Shown here: in pieces, positions 46,089-54,940 of the stretch
Numbering within the stretch: position 1 is the stretch's first letter
Layout of the letters: each line of letters opens with the position of its first letter
DNA from: Ktedonospora formicarum
GTDB lineage: Bacteria; Chloroflexota; Ktedonobacteria; Ktedonobacterales; Ktedonobacteraceae
Assembly (NCBI RefSeq): GCF_016587355.1
Contig: NZ_BNJF01000001.1
Location: 3,687,721-3,751,720 of the forward strand
Direction: 5' to 3'
Length of the DNA stretch: 64,000 bases
Position numbers and translations under genes: made by a program
Notes under the pieces: generated by a model
Seen by the model: only the letters and a program-made list of their open reading frames with translations
The model's database searches: none
What the model was told of the DNA's origin: nothing

Positions 46089-46145
46089 AAAGCGGGATGA
46101 GATTGGAGGTATCGTTTGGAAATGCCTCCAATCTCATCCCGCTTT
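46089..46145. terminator. Strong hairpin between convergent genes
   Basis: Perfect 21-nt arms (AAAGCGGGATGAGATTGGAG and complement) with a 15-nt loop, followed by TTAATAC on the plus strand and preceded by A/T on the other side. Serves the methyltransferase gene and probably the minus-strand gene ending at 46166. Confidence 0.75.
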
Positions 46146-46165
46146 TAATACTTATGTGAGGCATC

Positions 46166-46747
46166 TCAGACTTGTGTGCGTTTGGCGTTGGAACTGCGCT
46201 TGCCGAGCAACCCGCCCAGAGCAGCAATGCCTGCTCCCAGTAACAGGGCTAGCACCAGGAGTGAGAAGGTATAGAAAAAGGTGTCACGAATCGCATTGAA
46301 GCGGGTCTCTTCAAGAATGGAAGGGGGATATGATTGATTGATCGCGGGCAGCGTCTCAGCGAAGAGAATGACGGTGCTGATGAGTAGATCGCAGAGGCCC
46401 AGGACCAGCCCCGCGAGCAGACCCGTGAGCGAGGCTGCGCGCACGTTTCCCCCACTCAGCCTCGCCATACCCGTGCCGGTAAGAAAATAAGCGAGGCAGG
46501 CGAAGAGTAGTAGTGGGAGATAGATCGCGGCATTAGTGATAATCGGGACCATTGACCAGGGAAAATAGATGACATTCATTAAGGAGGTCATGACACGCAC
46601 GGGAAAACTAGTAAGGCGTGCCAGAATGGTAATAAAGAGGTCAATCATGACCAGGATCAAGCCCACGAATAGCCCTCGTTTGAGGACAAGCTTCTCGGTC
46701 TGTTGTGGACTGACCGAGTTCTCGGGGCTATGCGTTGTCTGTTGCAT
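46166..46747 (-). CDS. Integral membrane protein, four helices
   Basis: 193 residues. A polar N-terminus (QQTTHSPENSVSPQQTEKL) precedes four hydrophobic segments (GLFVGLILVMIDLFITIL, AAIYLPLLLFACLAYFLTG, LTGLLAGLVLGLCDLLIST, LLVLALLLGAGIAALGGLLG), ending with basic residues. The first and third helices share the pattern GLxxGLxLxxxDLxI, suggesting an internal duplication. ATG at 46747 follows GGAGG at 5 nt. No family recognised. Confidence 0.7.
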   Translation of the reverse strand: MQQTTHSPENSVSPQQTEKLVLKRGLFVGLILVMIDLFITILARLTSFPVRVMTSLMNVIYFPWSMVPIITNAAIYLPLLLFACLAYFLTGTGMARLSGGNVRAASLTGLLAGLVLGLCDLLISTVILFAETLPAINQSYPPSILEETRFNAIRDTFFYTFSLLVLALLLGAGIAALGGLLGKRSSNAKRTQV

Positions 46748-46978
46748 AGGGGCCTCCATGTCACTATGACTAAGTATATTGGCATTTATGTATGAGGTGA
46801 TTATAGCGAGAGAGGTGACTGGCGGCAAGCGCCACCCCGATTGTCTCGCGTGATTTTCGGGGCGGCGTTTGTCTATCTCTTCAAGGTCTTCTGATGCGAG
46901 CTTCGCAATGCTCTTGGCGAAGGCTTATTGTCGCTTCATTATCTATGCTTGCTCTGTTATCAATTTGAGGGGCGGAGC

Positions 46979-48358
46979 TTATATTTTCTGCTCAGAGTCC
47001 AGCGCATCCTGGGTTGCTTTTTGTTTGCGGCGCTCGACACCAATGCGCGAAATGCGCCGACCATCCATCTCCTCAACTTTGAGCTGATAGTCGCCAAAGG
47101 CCACGTGGTCTCCAAGCAGAGGAATGCGATCCAGCTTCTCAAAGATGTAGCCTGCAATAGTATGAGAGTGCATATCCTCCAATGAGTCTTCGATGTTGTC
47201 TTCTCCGAAGTGCTCCGCAAAAGACGAGAGAGACATCAGGCCATCGACTGAATAGCGTCCTCCAGGGAGCGTTTCTACTTCTGAACGTACCCCTGCCTCG
47301 CGGGTGTCAAACTCATCCTGTACCTCACCCACGATCTCTTCAATAATGTCTTCCAATGTAACTATCCCGGAAGTTGAGCCATACTCATCGATGACGATAG
47401 CCATATGAATACGCTTACTGCGCATCTGGGTGAGAATCGCGTCAATCGGTGTTGTTTCGGGTACGTACAGAACTGGCCTCAGTAGCGCACGCAAGTCGAA
47501 GACTAACTCGTTACCACCTTGTTGGGTTTGGGTAAAGATATCCTTGATATGGATGATGCCGACGATATTATCAATCGTATTTTCGTAGATTGGATAACGT
47601 GTATAGTGCTCGCTAGCGAGTGCTGCCTGCATCTCTTCACGTGAGCAACTCAGAGAGAGACTACTGATCTCACTGCGAGGTACCATGATCTGCTGCACAC
47701 TCTTGTCGCTAAAGGTAAAGATGTGGCGTAGCAGTACCTCCTCCTGCTTTTGGAGTAGTCCGGCTTGCTGGCTCTGTGTGACGAGCATCTCCAGCTCTTC
47801 AACGGTATGTACTGAATCATGTTCATGTGCGACCTGGAAACCAAGCAAGCGCACGACCAGATTGCCGACACCATTCATAAGTTTGATAAAAGGCCGGAAG
47901 ATGGTGGCGAAGAGCGAGAGTGGGCGTGCGACAAAGAGCGCTGTCCGCTCGCTTCTTTGGAGCGCAATGGATTTAGGAACCAGCTCACCCATAATGATAT
48001 GGAAGGCCGTAATCAGGGCAAAGCTAAGCGCGATGGCGACGCTATGCGTGATGGTTTCGGCGGCCTGACCTCCAATCCAGAGGAAAAGCGGCTCTACCAG
48101 GTGTCCAAGCGCAGGCTCGCCTACCCAACCCAGAGCCAGGCTAGCCAGCGTAATCCCTAGCTGGGTCGCAGCTATATATGTATCGAGGTGTTGAAGCTGC
48201 GAACGCACAACTTTCGCGACTTTGCTGCCTTCGGCTACCAATTGCTCGATACGGGTTTCGCGTACCTTGACCAGGGCGAACTCGGCAGCTACAAAGAACG
48301 CGTTTGCTCCAACCAGCACAAATACAGACAGGAGACCAAGAAGTGAAGGGATATCCAT
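46979..48358 (-). CDS. HlyC/CorC-family (CNNM) transporter-like protein
   Basis: 459 residues. A DUF21/CNNM membrane domain (LVGANAFFVAAEFALVKVRETRIEQL) with about four helices, then a CBS pair (MVPRSEISSLSLSCSREE; VVPETTPIDAILTQMRSKR-like; IVIDEYGSTSGIVTLEDIIEEIVGEV) and a CorC_HlyC domain (RYSVDGLMSLSSFAEHFG...TIAGYIFEKLDRIP...VEEMDGRRI). Members act in Mg/Co efflux or divalent metal handling. The ATG at 48358 suits the normal N-terminus, and AAAGGA lies upstream. Monocistronic. Confidence 0.9.
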   Translation of the reverse strand: MDIPSLLGLLSVFVLVGANAFFVAAEFALVKVRETRIEQLVAEGSKVAKVVRSQLQHLDTYIAATQLGITLASLALGWVGEPALGHLVEPLFLWIGGQAAETITHSVAIALSFALITAFHIIMGELVPKSIALQRSERTALFVARPLSLFATIFRPFIKLMNGVGNLVVRLLGFQVAHEHDSVHTVEELEMLVTQSQQAGLLQKQEEVLLRHIFTFSDKSVQQIMVPRSEISSLSLSCSREEMQAALASEHYTRYPIYENTIDNIVGIIHIKDIFTQTQQGGNELVFDLRALLRPVLYVPETTPIDAILTQMRSKRIHMAIVIDEYGSTSGIVTLEDIIEEIVGEVQDEFDTREAGVRSEVETLPGGRYSVDGLMSLSSFAEHFGEDNIEDSLEDMHSHTIAGYIFEKLDRIPLLGDHVAFGDYQLKVEEMDGRRISRIGVERRKQKATQDALDSEQKI

Positions 48359-48511
48359 TATGCGTAGAATTCCTTTGTTCATTTACTGTGTATTTACTAT
48401 TGAGGACGTATAATGGATATTGTACTGAAATTAAGTGCGCTTTTGCTGAGAAAAAACTGAGAATTGGACCTAAAAATGGCCCAGTTAAGTGTTTTGAGAC
48501 CATTGCGTGAG

Positions 48512-48634
48512 CTAGCCCGGTAGGAAGAAGCATAGCGCAGCCAGGCATATGCCAATGAGAAAAACGAGATAAAATAATATGGCTAGAACCAGGCCGAGTA
48601 TGCGAAGCAAATTTGTCTGTGGTGTGCCACTCAT
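48512..48634 (-). CDS. Small membrane protein, 40 aa
   Basis: A 40-codon minus-strand ORF with a near-perfect ribosome site (GAGGAGGTGG, 4 nt before the ATG). A short polar start (MSGTPQTNLLR) is followed by one long hydrophobic stretch (ILGLVLAILFYLVFLIGICL) to the end, with two Cys. Length, ribosome site and a single helix make it a plausible small transmembrane protein. The adjoining stretch 48635-49034 has no gene that I can support. Confidence 0.6.
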   Translation of the reverse strand: MSGTPQTNLLRILGLVLAILFYLVFLIGICLAALCFFLPG

Positions 48635-49034
48635 ATAGCCACCTCCTCATATTAACTAAACGCGGTAGTGGGTGAAATGTTGGGGGGTGGATTTGAGCGT
48701 TTACCCAGGTTTCCGCGAGGATATATCATATGAGACGGCTCTTCCAATTTATAGGAGAGATTGTACGCTAGTTGTGGCTATGGTATACTATGGAAACGCC
48801 AGGAAATGTTTGGGCGCAGCGGTGCCTACATCTGTAGACCTCTTCTCTGCACCATTCTCGCATCGGAGTGTATGTACGTATCATCATATCCTGGCTGGAA
48901 GAAATTATAAGCCTGCTGTGTTCATTAAGAAGGGAAGTTATTCCTTATCCGAAAACCTGAGCGTGCTTGGGTTTAGCGTAAGACCTTATGATTTCCTGAT
49001 CTAGAAGAAGCAAGGCGAAAGGGGATTTTACGTC

Positions 49035-49223
49035 ATGCCGAAAAAGGGTGAACTTTCAAAAACAGCTCGTGCCTCGCTGGCGAATAGAGAGGCCGTCAAC
49101 CATCTGACCGACCGCGTGTGTGCCCAGTGCGGTGAGCGCATCATGCTTACTGAACTGCAGCCTGTGAAGGTCCTTGGCGCGGGTATGAAATACTACCACA
49201 AAGATCACTATAAGATTGGCTAG
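49035..49223 (+). CDS. Small Cys-pair protein, possible zinc binder
   Basis: 62 residues, basic. Contains CAQCGERI (CxxC) in the middle and ends KYYHKDHYKIG, where two His could complete a Cys2-His2-type metal site. AAAGGGG precedes the ATG and a terminator follows closely, so it is a stand-alone expressed unit. No family recognised; a DNA or RNA-binding or ribosome-associated role is possible but not shown. Confidence 0.65.
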   Translation: MPKKGELSKTARASLANREAVNHLTDRVCAQCGERIMLTELQPVKVLGAGMKYYHKDHYKIG

Positions 49224-49247
49224 TCGCCATCTTGAGCATGATCACAA

Positions 49248-49276
49248 CAAGCCCCCCTCTGTGGGGCTTGCTTATT
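49248..49276 (+). terminator. Rho-independent terminator
   Basis: Arms CAAGCCCC / GGGGCTTG with a 7-nt loop, followed by CTTATTTTTGG. It closes the small Cys-pair gene 25 nt after its stop and leaves a 47-nt leader before pheA. Confidence 0.8.
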
Positions 49277-49323
49277 TTTGGCGAGGTTTTCAACGCACAT
49301 AAGATGTTAGGAGAGTTCCCAGT

Positions 49324-50232
49324 ATGGCGCAACGGACCGAGGTTAAGGATAAAGAGCAGCAAGGAACGCCCGAAGAACAGAAGAAAACGATTCGTATTGC
49401 CTTCCAGGGCGAGAGGGGAGCTTTTGGTGATGAGGCATCGCAGGCGTTCTTTGGCTTAGGTGGAAAGGGTTACCACGCAGGAACTGAGCCCGAACCTGTG
49501 GCGCACCGCACCTTTGCTGATGTCTTTCGCGCCGTTGCGGCTTGTGATGTCGATTATGGCCTGGTGCCAGTGGAGAATTCCCAGGCTGGAAGTATCAATG
49601 ATACTTATGATCTCTTACGGCAACATGATCTCTTCGTGATTGGGGAAACCAGCCATCCTGTAAATCACTGCTTACTCTGCCTGCCTGGGCAAAGCTTAAA
49701 AGATATTCGGCGTGTCATCTCGCACCCGCAAGCCCTGGCACAGAGCGATGACTATCTTCAGAGGCTTGGCGTGGATATTGTCGCGACCTATGATACTGCT
49801 GGTAGCGCGAAGATGGTTCGTGAGGAGCAGTTAGAGGGTGTCGCGGCGGTCGCCAGCATTGGCGCTGCCAAACTGTATGGGTTGGAAGTTCTGGCGCACG
49901 GTATCCAGACCATCAAAGACAACTATACGCGTTTCATCGCTCTGGGGCGTACCCCTGCTCCCCATAGTGGTTCTCCCGCAAAGACCATGCTGGTCATCGC
50001 GACTGCTCACCAGCCTGGCTCTCTCTATCGCTGCCTTGGAATGCTGGCGGACCAGAAGATCAATCTGCTCAAACTGGAGTCGCGTCCCTCGCGCCAGCGT
50101 CCCTGGGAATATGTCTTCTACCTGGATATTGAGGGCCATCGCGACGAGCTAGCAGTGCGCCGGGCCTTGGCTGATCTGGCTGGACACACGCTCTTCTGCA
50201 AAGTGCTAGGCTCCTTCGATAGAAATATGTAA
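49324..50232 (+). CDS. pheA: Prephenate dehydratase
   Basis: 302 residues, the monofunctional form (no chorismate mutase). The catalytic domain starts RIAFQGERGAFGDEA, with VDYGLVPVENSQAGSINDTYD, then HPVNHCLLC and NYTRFIALG (the TRF motif, near 200-205). A C-terminal ACT domain (TAHQPGSLYRCLGMLADQKI, NLLKLESRPSRQRPWEY) holds the ESRP motif that binds phenylalanine for feedback inhibition. It converts prephenate to phenylpyruvate in phenylalanine synthesis. A 20-residue polar N-terminal extension precedes the catalytic domain. Convergent with the esterase gene, whose end it overlaps by 27 nt. Confidence 0.93.
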   Translation: MAQRTEVKDKEQQGTPEEQKKTIRIAFQGERGAFGDEASQAFFGLGGKGYHAGTEPEPVAHRTFADVFRAVAACDVDYGLVPVENSQAGSINDTYDLLRQHDLFVIGETSHPVNHCLLCLPGQSLKDIRRVISHPQALAQSDDYLQRLGVDIVATYDTAGSAKMVREEQLEGVAAVASIGAAKLYGLEVLAHGIQTIKDNYTRFIALGRTPAPHSGSPAKTMLVIATAHQPGSLYRCLGMLADQKINLLKLESRPSRQRPWEYVFYLDIEGHRDELAVRRALADLAGHTLFCKVLGSFDRNM

Positions 50233-51780
50233 TGCGCCAATGAAGCCATGCATGAGCATGGCTTCATTGGTTTCAGATTTCTTCGTAGTGTCACTCCATT
50301 TGAGCCAGATGAGCGCGTTATACATTTGCGTCGCCCAGATTCCCCAGGCGTGATAGCCCTTTTGCAGATCGAAGTGATAGGGAATCTTGAGCTTTGTCAA
50401 CTCTTTCATAAAATCTTGAGTATCATGGTAGTAGGGCTGATCCTTTGTTGCTGAGCCCAGGTAGATTCGCAACTTATGCGCCAGTGGAGTGTGCTCGATG
50501 GTGTAGGCTGGACTATTCTGGAGTTTGTACATAGAATTGGTGCCCCATATAGAGCCTTCGGCATAGTAGTAGCCCCCCAGTGAAATGAAGGCCCCAAAGA
50601 TCGTAGGGTGGTGGATGGCGATGTTTGCCGCGCCGAACCCACCCATAGAGTTCCCTCCAATCGCTCTATGTGAAGCATCGGGAATGGTGCGATAGTGCTG
50701 GTCAACATAATTGACCAGATCTGTGGCGAGATAGTCTTCTACGCGCTGCTTCTGATTGTAGCTATTGCCCCACTCACTCGCGCCCTGAGAGCGACCATGC
50801 CCATCAGGCATGATCATGATCAGTTCGGGAACCTGCCCAGACTTAATCAAGGTATCCGCCGACTGCCCCGCCTTTCCACCTACCAACCAGTCAACGTCTT
50901 TCCCTGGTGAGCCATGAAGTAGATAGAGTACAGGATAATGGCGCTCCTTTCCTGCTGGCGTGTTATAGGAAGGTGGCAAGTAGATCTCAAAAGGGCGAAC
51001 CAGCCCTAGCGCTTTGCTTTTCACATAGTCTTGCTTGATGGTGCTGACTCCTGAGCCCTGGACATTTGGCGCCGCATGTAATCCAATATCCGGCGAGAAG
51101 ATAAAGAGGTCTCCTGAGCGCAAGACAAGGAGGAGTAAGGCTAGCAGCACAAGCGCTCCTGCCCAACTCGTAATGATGCGTATTGGCGGGGATGGAATGA
51201 GTAGTTGGGGCGATGTTGGAGTCTCTTCCAGGTTGAAGGAGCCCTGGTAGCGTTGGACCCGCCAATAAAGCCAGAGCCTGGTAACCAGGCGTTGAAGAAT
51301 TTGAAGGGGAGGGTCGAGTATGACCTCGCCACTGGCTCTGCCAACAGCTGCTCCCACGAAGGCACTGACCAGAGCCAGGGCGATCATAATAAGCAATGTG
51401 CTAAGGAGTGCGCCTTGCTGAAGAGGCTCCAGATGTCCACCTGGATCATAGACAGGCTGAAGCTCTAGTTTGATAAAGCCCTTTAGATAGCCCAGCCCAA
51501 AGACAATTGCTCCCCCCACAATCGCGCTTACCTTCCGACGCCCAAGTAACGCGCCGATTAATGCTGCGGCGGCTACCAGTACCAGGGCCGCTATCAGTTG
51601 AGCGCGTAGCGGATCAAGTCCCATATCGACGATAGAGGAGGTGAGCCCTCCTAGATTGGTATTATTAAAGAGGTAAAGCCCACTGAGAAGAGCCGCGAGC
51701 AATGAAGTCGCGTGTAGAAGTAGCGAGAAGCTATCTACTCGTTTTATCAGCTTTTGCAAGCGTAGCTGCCACGTATTCAT
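50206..51780 (-). CDS. Membrane-anchored alpha/beta-hydrolase (esterase D / antigen 85-like)
   Basis: 524 residues. The N-terminal 220 residues hold about five membrane helices (SLLLHATSLLAALLSGLYLF, AQLIAALVLVAAAALIGALLG, LLSTLLIMIALALVSAFVG, and ITSWAGALVLLALLLLVL). The outer domain starts at about 265: PFEIYLPPSYNTP, YPVLYLLHGSPG, nucleophile elbow GGNSMGGFGA (near 375), catalytic Asp candidate in GSATKDQPYY and His in GYHAWGIW. Putative esterase family (PF00756). Exported catalytic domain anchored by the N-terminal helices; substrate could be an ester or acyl transfer to a cell-wall glycan. The C-terminus overlaps the convergent pheA 3' end. Confidence 0.8.
   Translation of the reverse strand: MNTWQLRLQKLIKRVDSFSLLLHATSLLAALLSGLYLFNNTNLGGLTSSIVDMGLDPLRAQLIAALVLVAAAALIGALLGRRKVSAIVGGAIVFGLGYLKGFIKLELQPVYDPGGHLEPLQQGALLSTLLIMIALALVSAFVGAAVGRASGEVILDPPLQILQRLVTRLWLYWRVQRYQGSFNLEETPTSPQLLIPSPPIRIITSWAGALVLLALLLLVLRSGDLFIFSPDIGLHAAPNVQGSGVSTIKQDYVKSKALGLVRPFEIYLPPSYNTPAGKERHYPVLYLLHGSPGKDVDWLVGGKAGQSADTLIKSGQVPELIMIMPDGHGRSQGASEWGNSYNQKQRVEDYLATDLVNYVDQHYRTIPDASHRAIGGNSMGGFGAANIAIHHPTIFGAFISLGGYYYAEGSIWGTNSMYKLQNSPAYTIEHTPLAHKLRIYLGSATKDQPYYHDTQDFMKELTKLKIPYHFDLQKGYHAWGIWATQMYNALIWLKWSDTTKKSETNEAMLMHGFIGALHISIEGA
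50237..50270. terminator. Hairpin at the pheA/esterase junction
   Basis: Perfect 15-nt arms (CCAATGAAGCCATGC / GCATGGCTTCATTGG) with a 4-nt loop, followed by TTTCAGATTT. It lies 5 nt after the pheA stop and inside the last codons of the minus-strand esterase gene. Confidence 0.65.
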
Positions 51781-52105
51781 AAGGATCTCGTTTCACCCCC
51801 TCCAAAAAACGAAGGGGCGCTTGTTGATATGATAGGATGAGAGAATACTTCTGTCGTATTGACTGCCAATAGTATATACCGTCTACCTGGGAAGTAGATT
51901 AAAAAACAGTCTAGTTTAACTTATCCTACCCAATCTCTGGAATATGATACACCTTTTGAATCGTGTGTCTCTTACATTTACAAATTATAGCGTGAGTGGA
52001 GGTCTGCTGCGAGCGAAGTGTTACATGCGTTATTCACCAAATGCTCATCACATGAACTCAAGGTCCTGGGGCTGCGCGTGCTTGCGTACCGAGTAGTTTG
52101 GATAT
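51781..52105. other. Gene-free stretch
   Basis: About 325 nt upstream of the esterase gene and downstream of the TauE/SafE gene, AT-rich in the middle. It should hold the esterase promoter, but no box pair, hairpin or coding frame is clear. Confidence 0.5.
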
Positions 52106-52954
52106 CTACCAGGAAATGCCAAACCCTTTGAGGACCATTTGGAGAGCGATCAGTGCCAGGACTGGAATAAAGATTTTACGCAGGGTTTTGTTCTTCATGT
52201 GGGGGAGGATGCGCGCTCCCAGGAATGAGCCTGCCAGCACTCCCAGCGCGATAGGAGCCGCGATTAATGGTTGCACATCGCCACGCGCGAAGTAGATACC
52301 CGCGCTTGCCGCGCCTGTAACCCCAATCATAAAGTTGCTGGTTGTCGTCGAGACCTTCATTGGCATACGCATAATCGTATCCATCGCCAGAACCTTAAAG
52401 ACGCCGCTTCCAATGCCCAGTAGACCAGAGAGGCAGCCCGCGACGCACATAACCAGAAAGCCCCAAAAAGTATTTGTTACTTCGTAGGGGACCTCACACC
52501 CCAGGCGCTTATCTGGGTAGCTACTTGAGAGCGAGAGTGCTGTTGCCAGACGATCATTTTTCACATTTGCTGGTAACTCTTCCCCTAGTTTAAAGAGCAT
52601 TGGAAGTAATGATATAAGCAGAACAATTCCAAAAATGATGTAGAGTATTTGGGGAGCAATAATTGAGACCAGCAGCGCCCCACCGATAGCGCCTGAGACG
52701 GTCGCGGTTTCCAGAAACATGCCAACCCGAATATTGGAGAGGCGATCACGCACATATGCAGCGGCGGACCCGCTGGATGTCGCGATGATGGCAATGACGC
52801 TCGCGCCAATGGCATATTGGATAGGGAGACCAAAAGCTAGAGAGAGCATCGGCACGATGAGAATCCCACCACCGAGCCCCAGGAGGGAACCTAACAGTCC
52901 CGCCAGGGCTGCTCCTGCAAAGATGATAAGAACTGTTATCAGCGAAAGCGTCAT
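52106..52954 (-). CDS. TauE/SafE-family anion exporter
   Basis: 282 residues with about eight helices in two halves. The family half-signatures are AGLLGSLLGLGGGILIVPML near the N-terminus and AGCLSGLLGIGSGVFKVLAM in the second half. A hydrophilic loop (PANVKNDRLATALSLSSSYP) separates the halves. The family exports sulfite, sulfonates or related anions. The start at 52954 immediately follows the stop of the DUF1634 gene, so the two are coupled and probably form one complex. Confidence 0.9.
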   Translation of the reverse strand: MTLSLITVLIIFAGAALAGLLGSLLGLGGGILIVPMLSLAFGLPIQYAIGASVIAIIATSSGSAAAYVRDRLSNIRVGMFLETATVSGAIGGALLVSIIAPQILYIIFGIVLLISLLPMLFKLGEELPANVKNDRLATALSLSSSYPDKRLGCEVPYEVTNTFWGFLVMCVAGCLSGLLGIGSGVFKVLAMDTIMRMPMKVSTTTSNFMIGVTGAASAGIYFARGDVQPLIAAPIALGVLAGSFLGARILPHMKNKTLRKIFIPVLALIALQMVLKGFGISW

Positions 52955-53395
52955 TTATGCTCCCCCTTTTCCAAGCAACATGCCAAAGATCAGGAGCGCC
53001 AGCACGATACAGGTGATAATCACATAGCGATAATCATGCTCCAGGTAGAAGGCCAGAATCGAGAATACTACTCGCAATATAGGCGTCGCGATGAGAATGA
53101 TCAGCCCTAGCATAATGATCGCGAGCGGTTGTAGATGAACTATAGCAGAGGTAAATTGATCGAGAGTATGTGGAAAGTCTTCCAAGTGCTGGCCCTTGAG
53201 CGCGTCTGGCTGGAACAAGAAGAGCAGAAGACCAATGATGATTACTGTCGAGCTAGCAATAACTCCTACCTGGAGTACACGGCTAATCAAGTCATTGATT
53301 CTAGCTGGTGGCATAGAAGGGGTGAATGCTATCTCATGGTGCGTGTTGTTGGTATCTGACACATTTTCAGGTGATGAAGAGTGATGTGATTGCAT
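52955..53395 (-). CDS. DUF1634 membrane protein, partner of TauE/SafE
   Basis: 146 residues. A polar start (QSHHSSSPENVSDTNNTHHE) precedes three helices (VGVIASSTVIIIGLLLFLF, LQPLAIIMLGLIILIATPILRV, YVIITCIVLALLIFGMLLG). DUF1634 genes are regularly found next to TauE/SafE genes, as here with no gap, which supports the family call and a joint transport role. The mechanism of the partner protein is not known. Confidence 0.8.
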   Translation of the reverse strand: MQSHHSSSPENVSDTNNTHHEIAFTPSMPPARINDLISRVLQVGVIASSTVIIIGLLLFLFQPDALKGQHLEDFPHTLDQFTSAIVHLQPLAIIMLGLIILIATPILRVVFSILAFYLEHDYRYVIITCIVLALLIFGMLLGKGGA

Positions 53396-53898
53396 ATATC
53401 ACCTCGTATAGAAGGACTGAATCATAAGTAGTAATAATGAAATATCTGTGTGTCGTTCAATCACCTGCGCGCTGCCAGTCTTGTGAGCAACATGGGCGAA
53501 CGTCTTTATAACAGGTGATAGATGTCAAGATCAGTCTTGTAAATACTGATGCGGACGCGCTGGAAGAGACATGTGAATTTATTGATGAGTCGTGTGCAGC
53601 CAGTGATGGCTGTAAGTCTTCTTTCAGCATATGTTCATTGTATGGTATAGATAGGGTCGAGTCCAATACAAGTTCCCTATGAGAATGATAACTATAGGGA
53701 ATGAATAATGATTGGGCCTATTGAAAGAATAGCAGATAGTATAGGTAGTCGAGGCATATAACAGAGAGAGAGGCGTATATTGGGGCTGAGTATACCGAGC
53801 AAAGTGGCTATGCTCCTGGCATAAAACCCCGACGATGTGTGTTATAACAAATAGTGTCTGTAGAATAGAGCCAATCAAAGCTAGAAAGGTTGGCCAGC
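53396..53898. other. Gene-free divergent stretch
   Basis: About 500 nt between the DUF1634 gene (minus) and an alpha/beta hydrolase gene (plus). It should contain both promoters. Short ORFs on the minus strand (53457-53666, 53624-53944) have no domain, no ribosome site and no codon bias that I can see, so I treat it as non-coding. Confidence 0.5.
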
Positions 53899-54927
53899 AT
53901 GCAAATGGTAAATAACCAGAAGAGAACCCGGAATCGCCCTTCATGGAAACAGCTTCTATTAGGTGGAATTGTGGGTGGGGGTGTTGGAATTGCGGGGGCG
54001 ATTGCAGGCGTTGCTTTGTATATTGTTGAGACTCTTATCAAACCGAAAACGCTAACAAATTTTATTGAACAGTATACTTTTAGCCCTTATGAACTCAACT
54101 TACCTGCTGAAGAGGTGACCTTTCCCCCTTTATATGGTGAGCACACGGTAAGCGGGTGGTTTGTTCCTTGTCCAGGAGCAACCTCGACTATTATTCTCTG
54201 CCCTGGCTATCGTGGTAGACGTTCAGATGTTTTGGGTACCTGTGTCAATCTTTGGAAGGCAGGCCATAACATTCTGGCCTTTGAGTATTATGGGCATGGT
54301 GCCGTGGTTGGTAAGCCGATTACCCTTGGATATCGTGAGATCAATGATTTCCTGGGTGCGGTTGCCTATGCCAAACAGCGCGCCCCCCAGACGCGTTTGG
54401 GGGCGGTAGGCTACTCGATGGGTGCGGCCATCGTCATTATGGCTGCCGCGCGCACGCCTGAAATTGAAGCAGTGGTGGCTGATAGCCCCTTTGCTACACA
54501 TAAGAGCCCAATAGAGTACGCTGTGCACCGTACGTTGCACCTGCCCTTCATTCTTTTTGAATGGATGACTGATGTTATGTTATGGTGGCGCGCGGGTTAT
54601 CGCTTCAATCAAGTAGAGCCGTTGCGCGACATCGGGCGTATCTCGCCACGCCCAATCATGATTATTCATGGCCTGAAGGACTCTATTGTTGATCCGAGAG
54701 ATGCTCCCTTGCTCTACAAAGCGGCGGGCAATCCCAAAGAACTATGGCTCTTGCCAGAGGCAGACCATTGCGGAGCCTATTTTGAGGATCGGGTCGTCTA
54801 TGTAGAAAAACTGACGGCCTTCTTCGATCAGCACTTGAAGCAGGCACACCCCCCTATCTCCTTGCAGGAGCGTAAGGATGATACAGGGCCCCAAAAGAGT
54901 CATGAGAGTTATACGGAGGCAGGCTAA
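53899..54927 (+). CDS. Membrane-anchored alpha/beta hydrolase
   Basis: 342 residues. One N-terminal helix (GGIVGGGVGIAGAIAGVALY) acts as an anchor or uncleaved signal. The hydrolase core has STIILCPGYRGRRSD, nucleophile GYSMGAA near 171-177, Asp in IHGLKDSIVD and His in EADHCGAY, a complete Ser-Asp-His triad. The layout is that of the DUF1749/prolyl oligopeptidase-like lipase group of unknown substrate. The ATG at 53899 follows AAAGG, while the frame open to a TTG at 53890 has no site. Convergent with the RNase Z gene. Confidence 0.85.
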   Translation: MQMVNNQKRTRNRPSWKQLLLGGIVGGGVGIAGAIAGVALYIVETLIKPKTLTNFIEQYTFSPYELNLPAEEVTFPPLYGEHTVSGWFVPCPGATSTIILCPGYRGRRSDVLGTCVNLWKAGHNILAFEYYGHGAVVGKPITLGYREINDFLGAVAYAKQRAPQTRLGAVGYSMGAAIVIMAAARTPEIEAVVADSPFATHKSPIEYAVHRTLHLPFILFEWMTDVMLWWRAGYRFNQVEPLRDIGRISPRPIMIIHGLKDSIVDPRDAPLLYKAAGNPKELWLLPEADHCGAYFEDRVVYVEKLTAFFDQHLKQAHPPISLQERKDDTGPQKSHESYTEAG

Positions 54928-54940
54928 GTCCTGCCATCCC

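Noticed and set aside
48672..49004. 110-residue plus-strand ORF in the gap before the Cys-pair gene
   Set aside because: No ribosome site, no domain, irregular composition; it looks like a chance frame.
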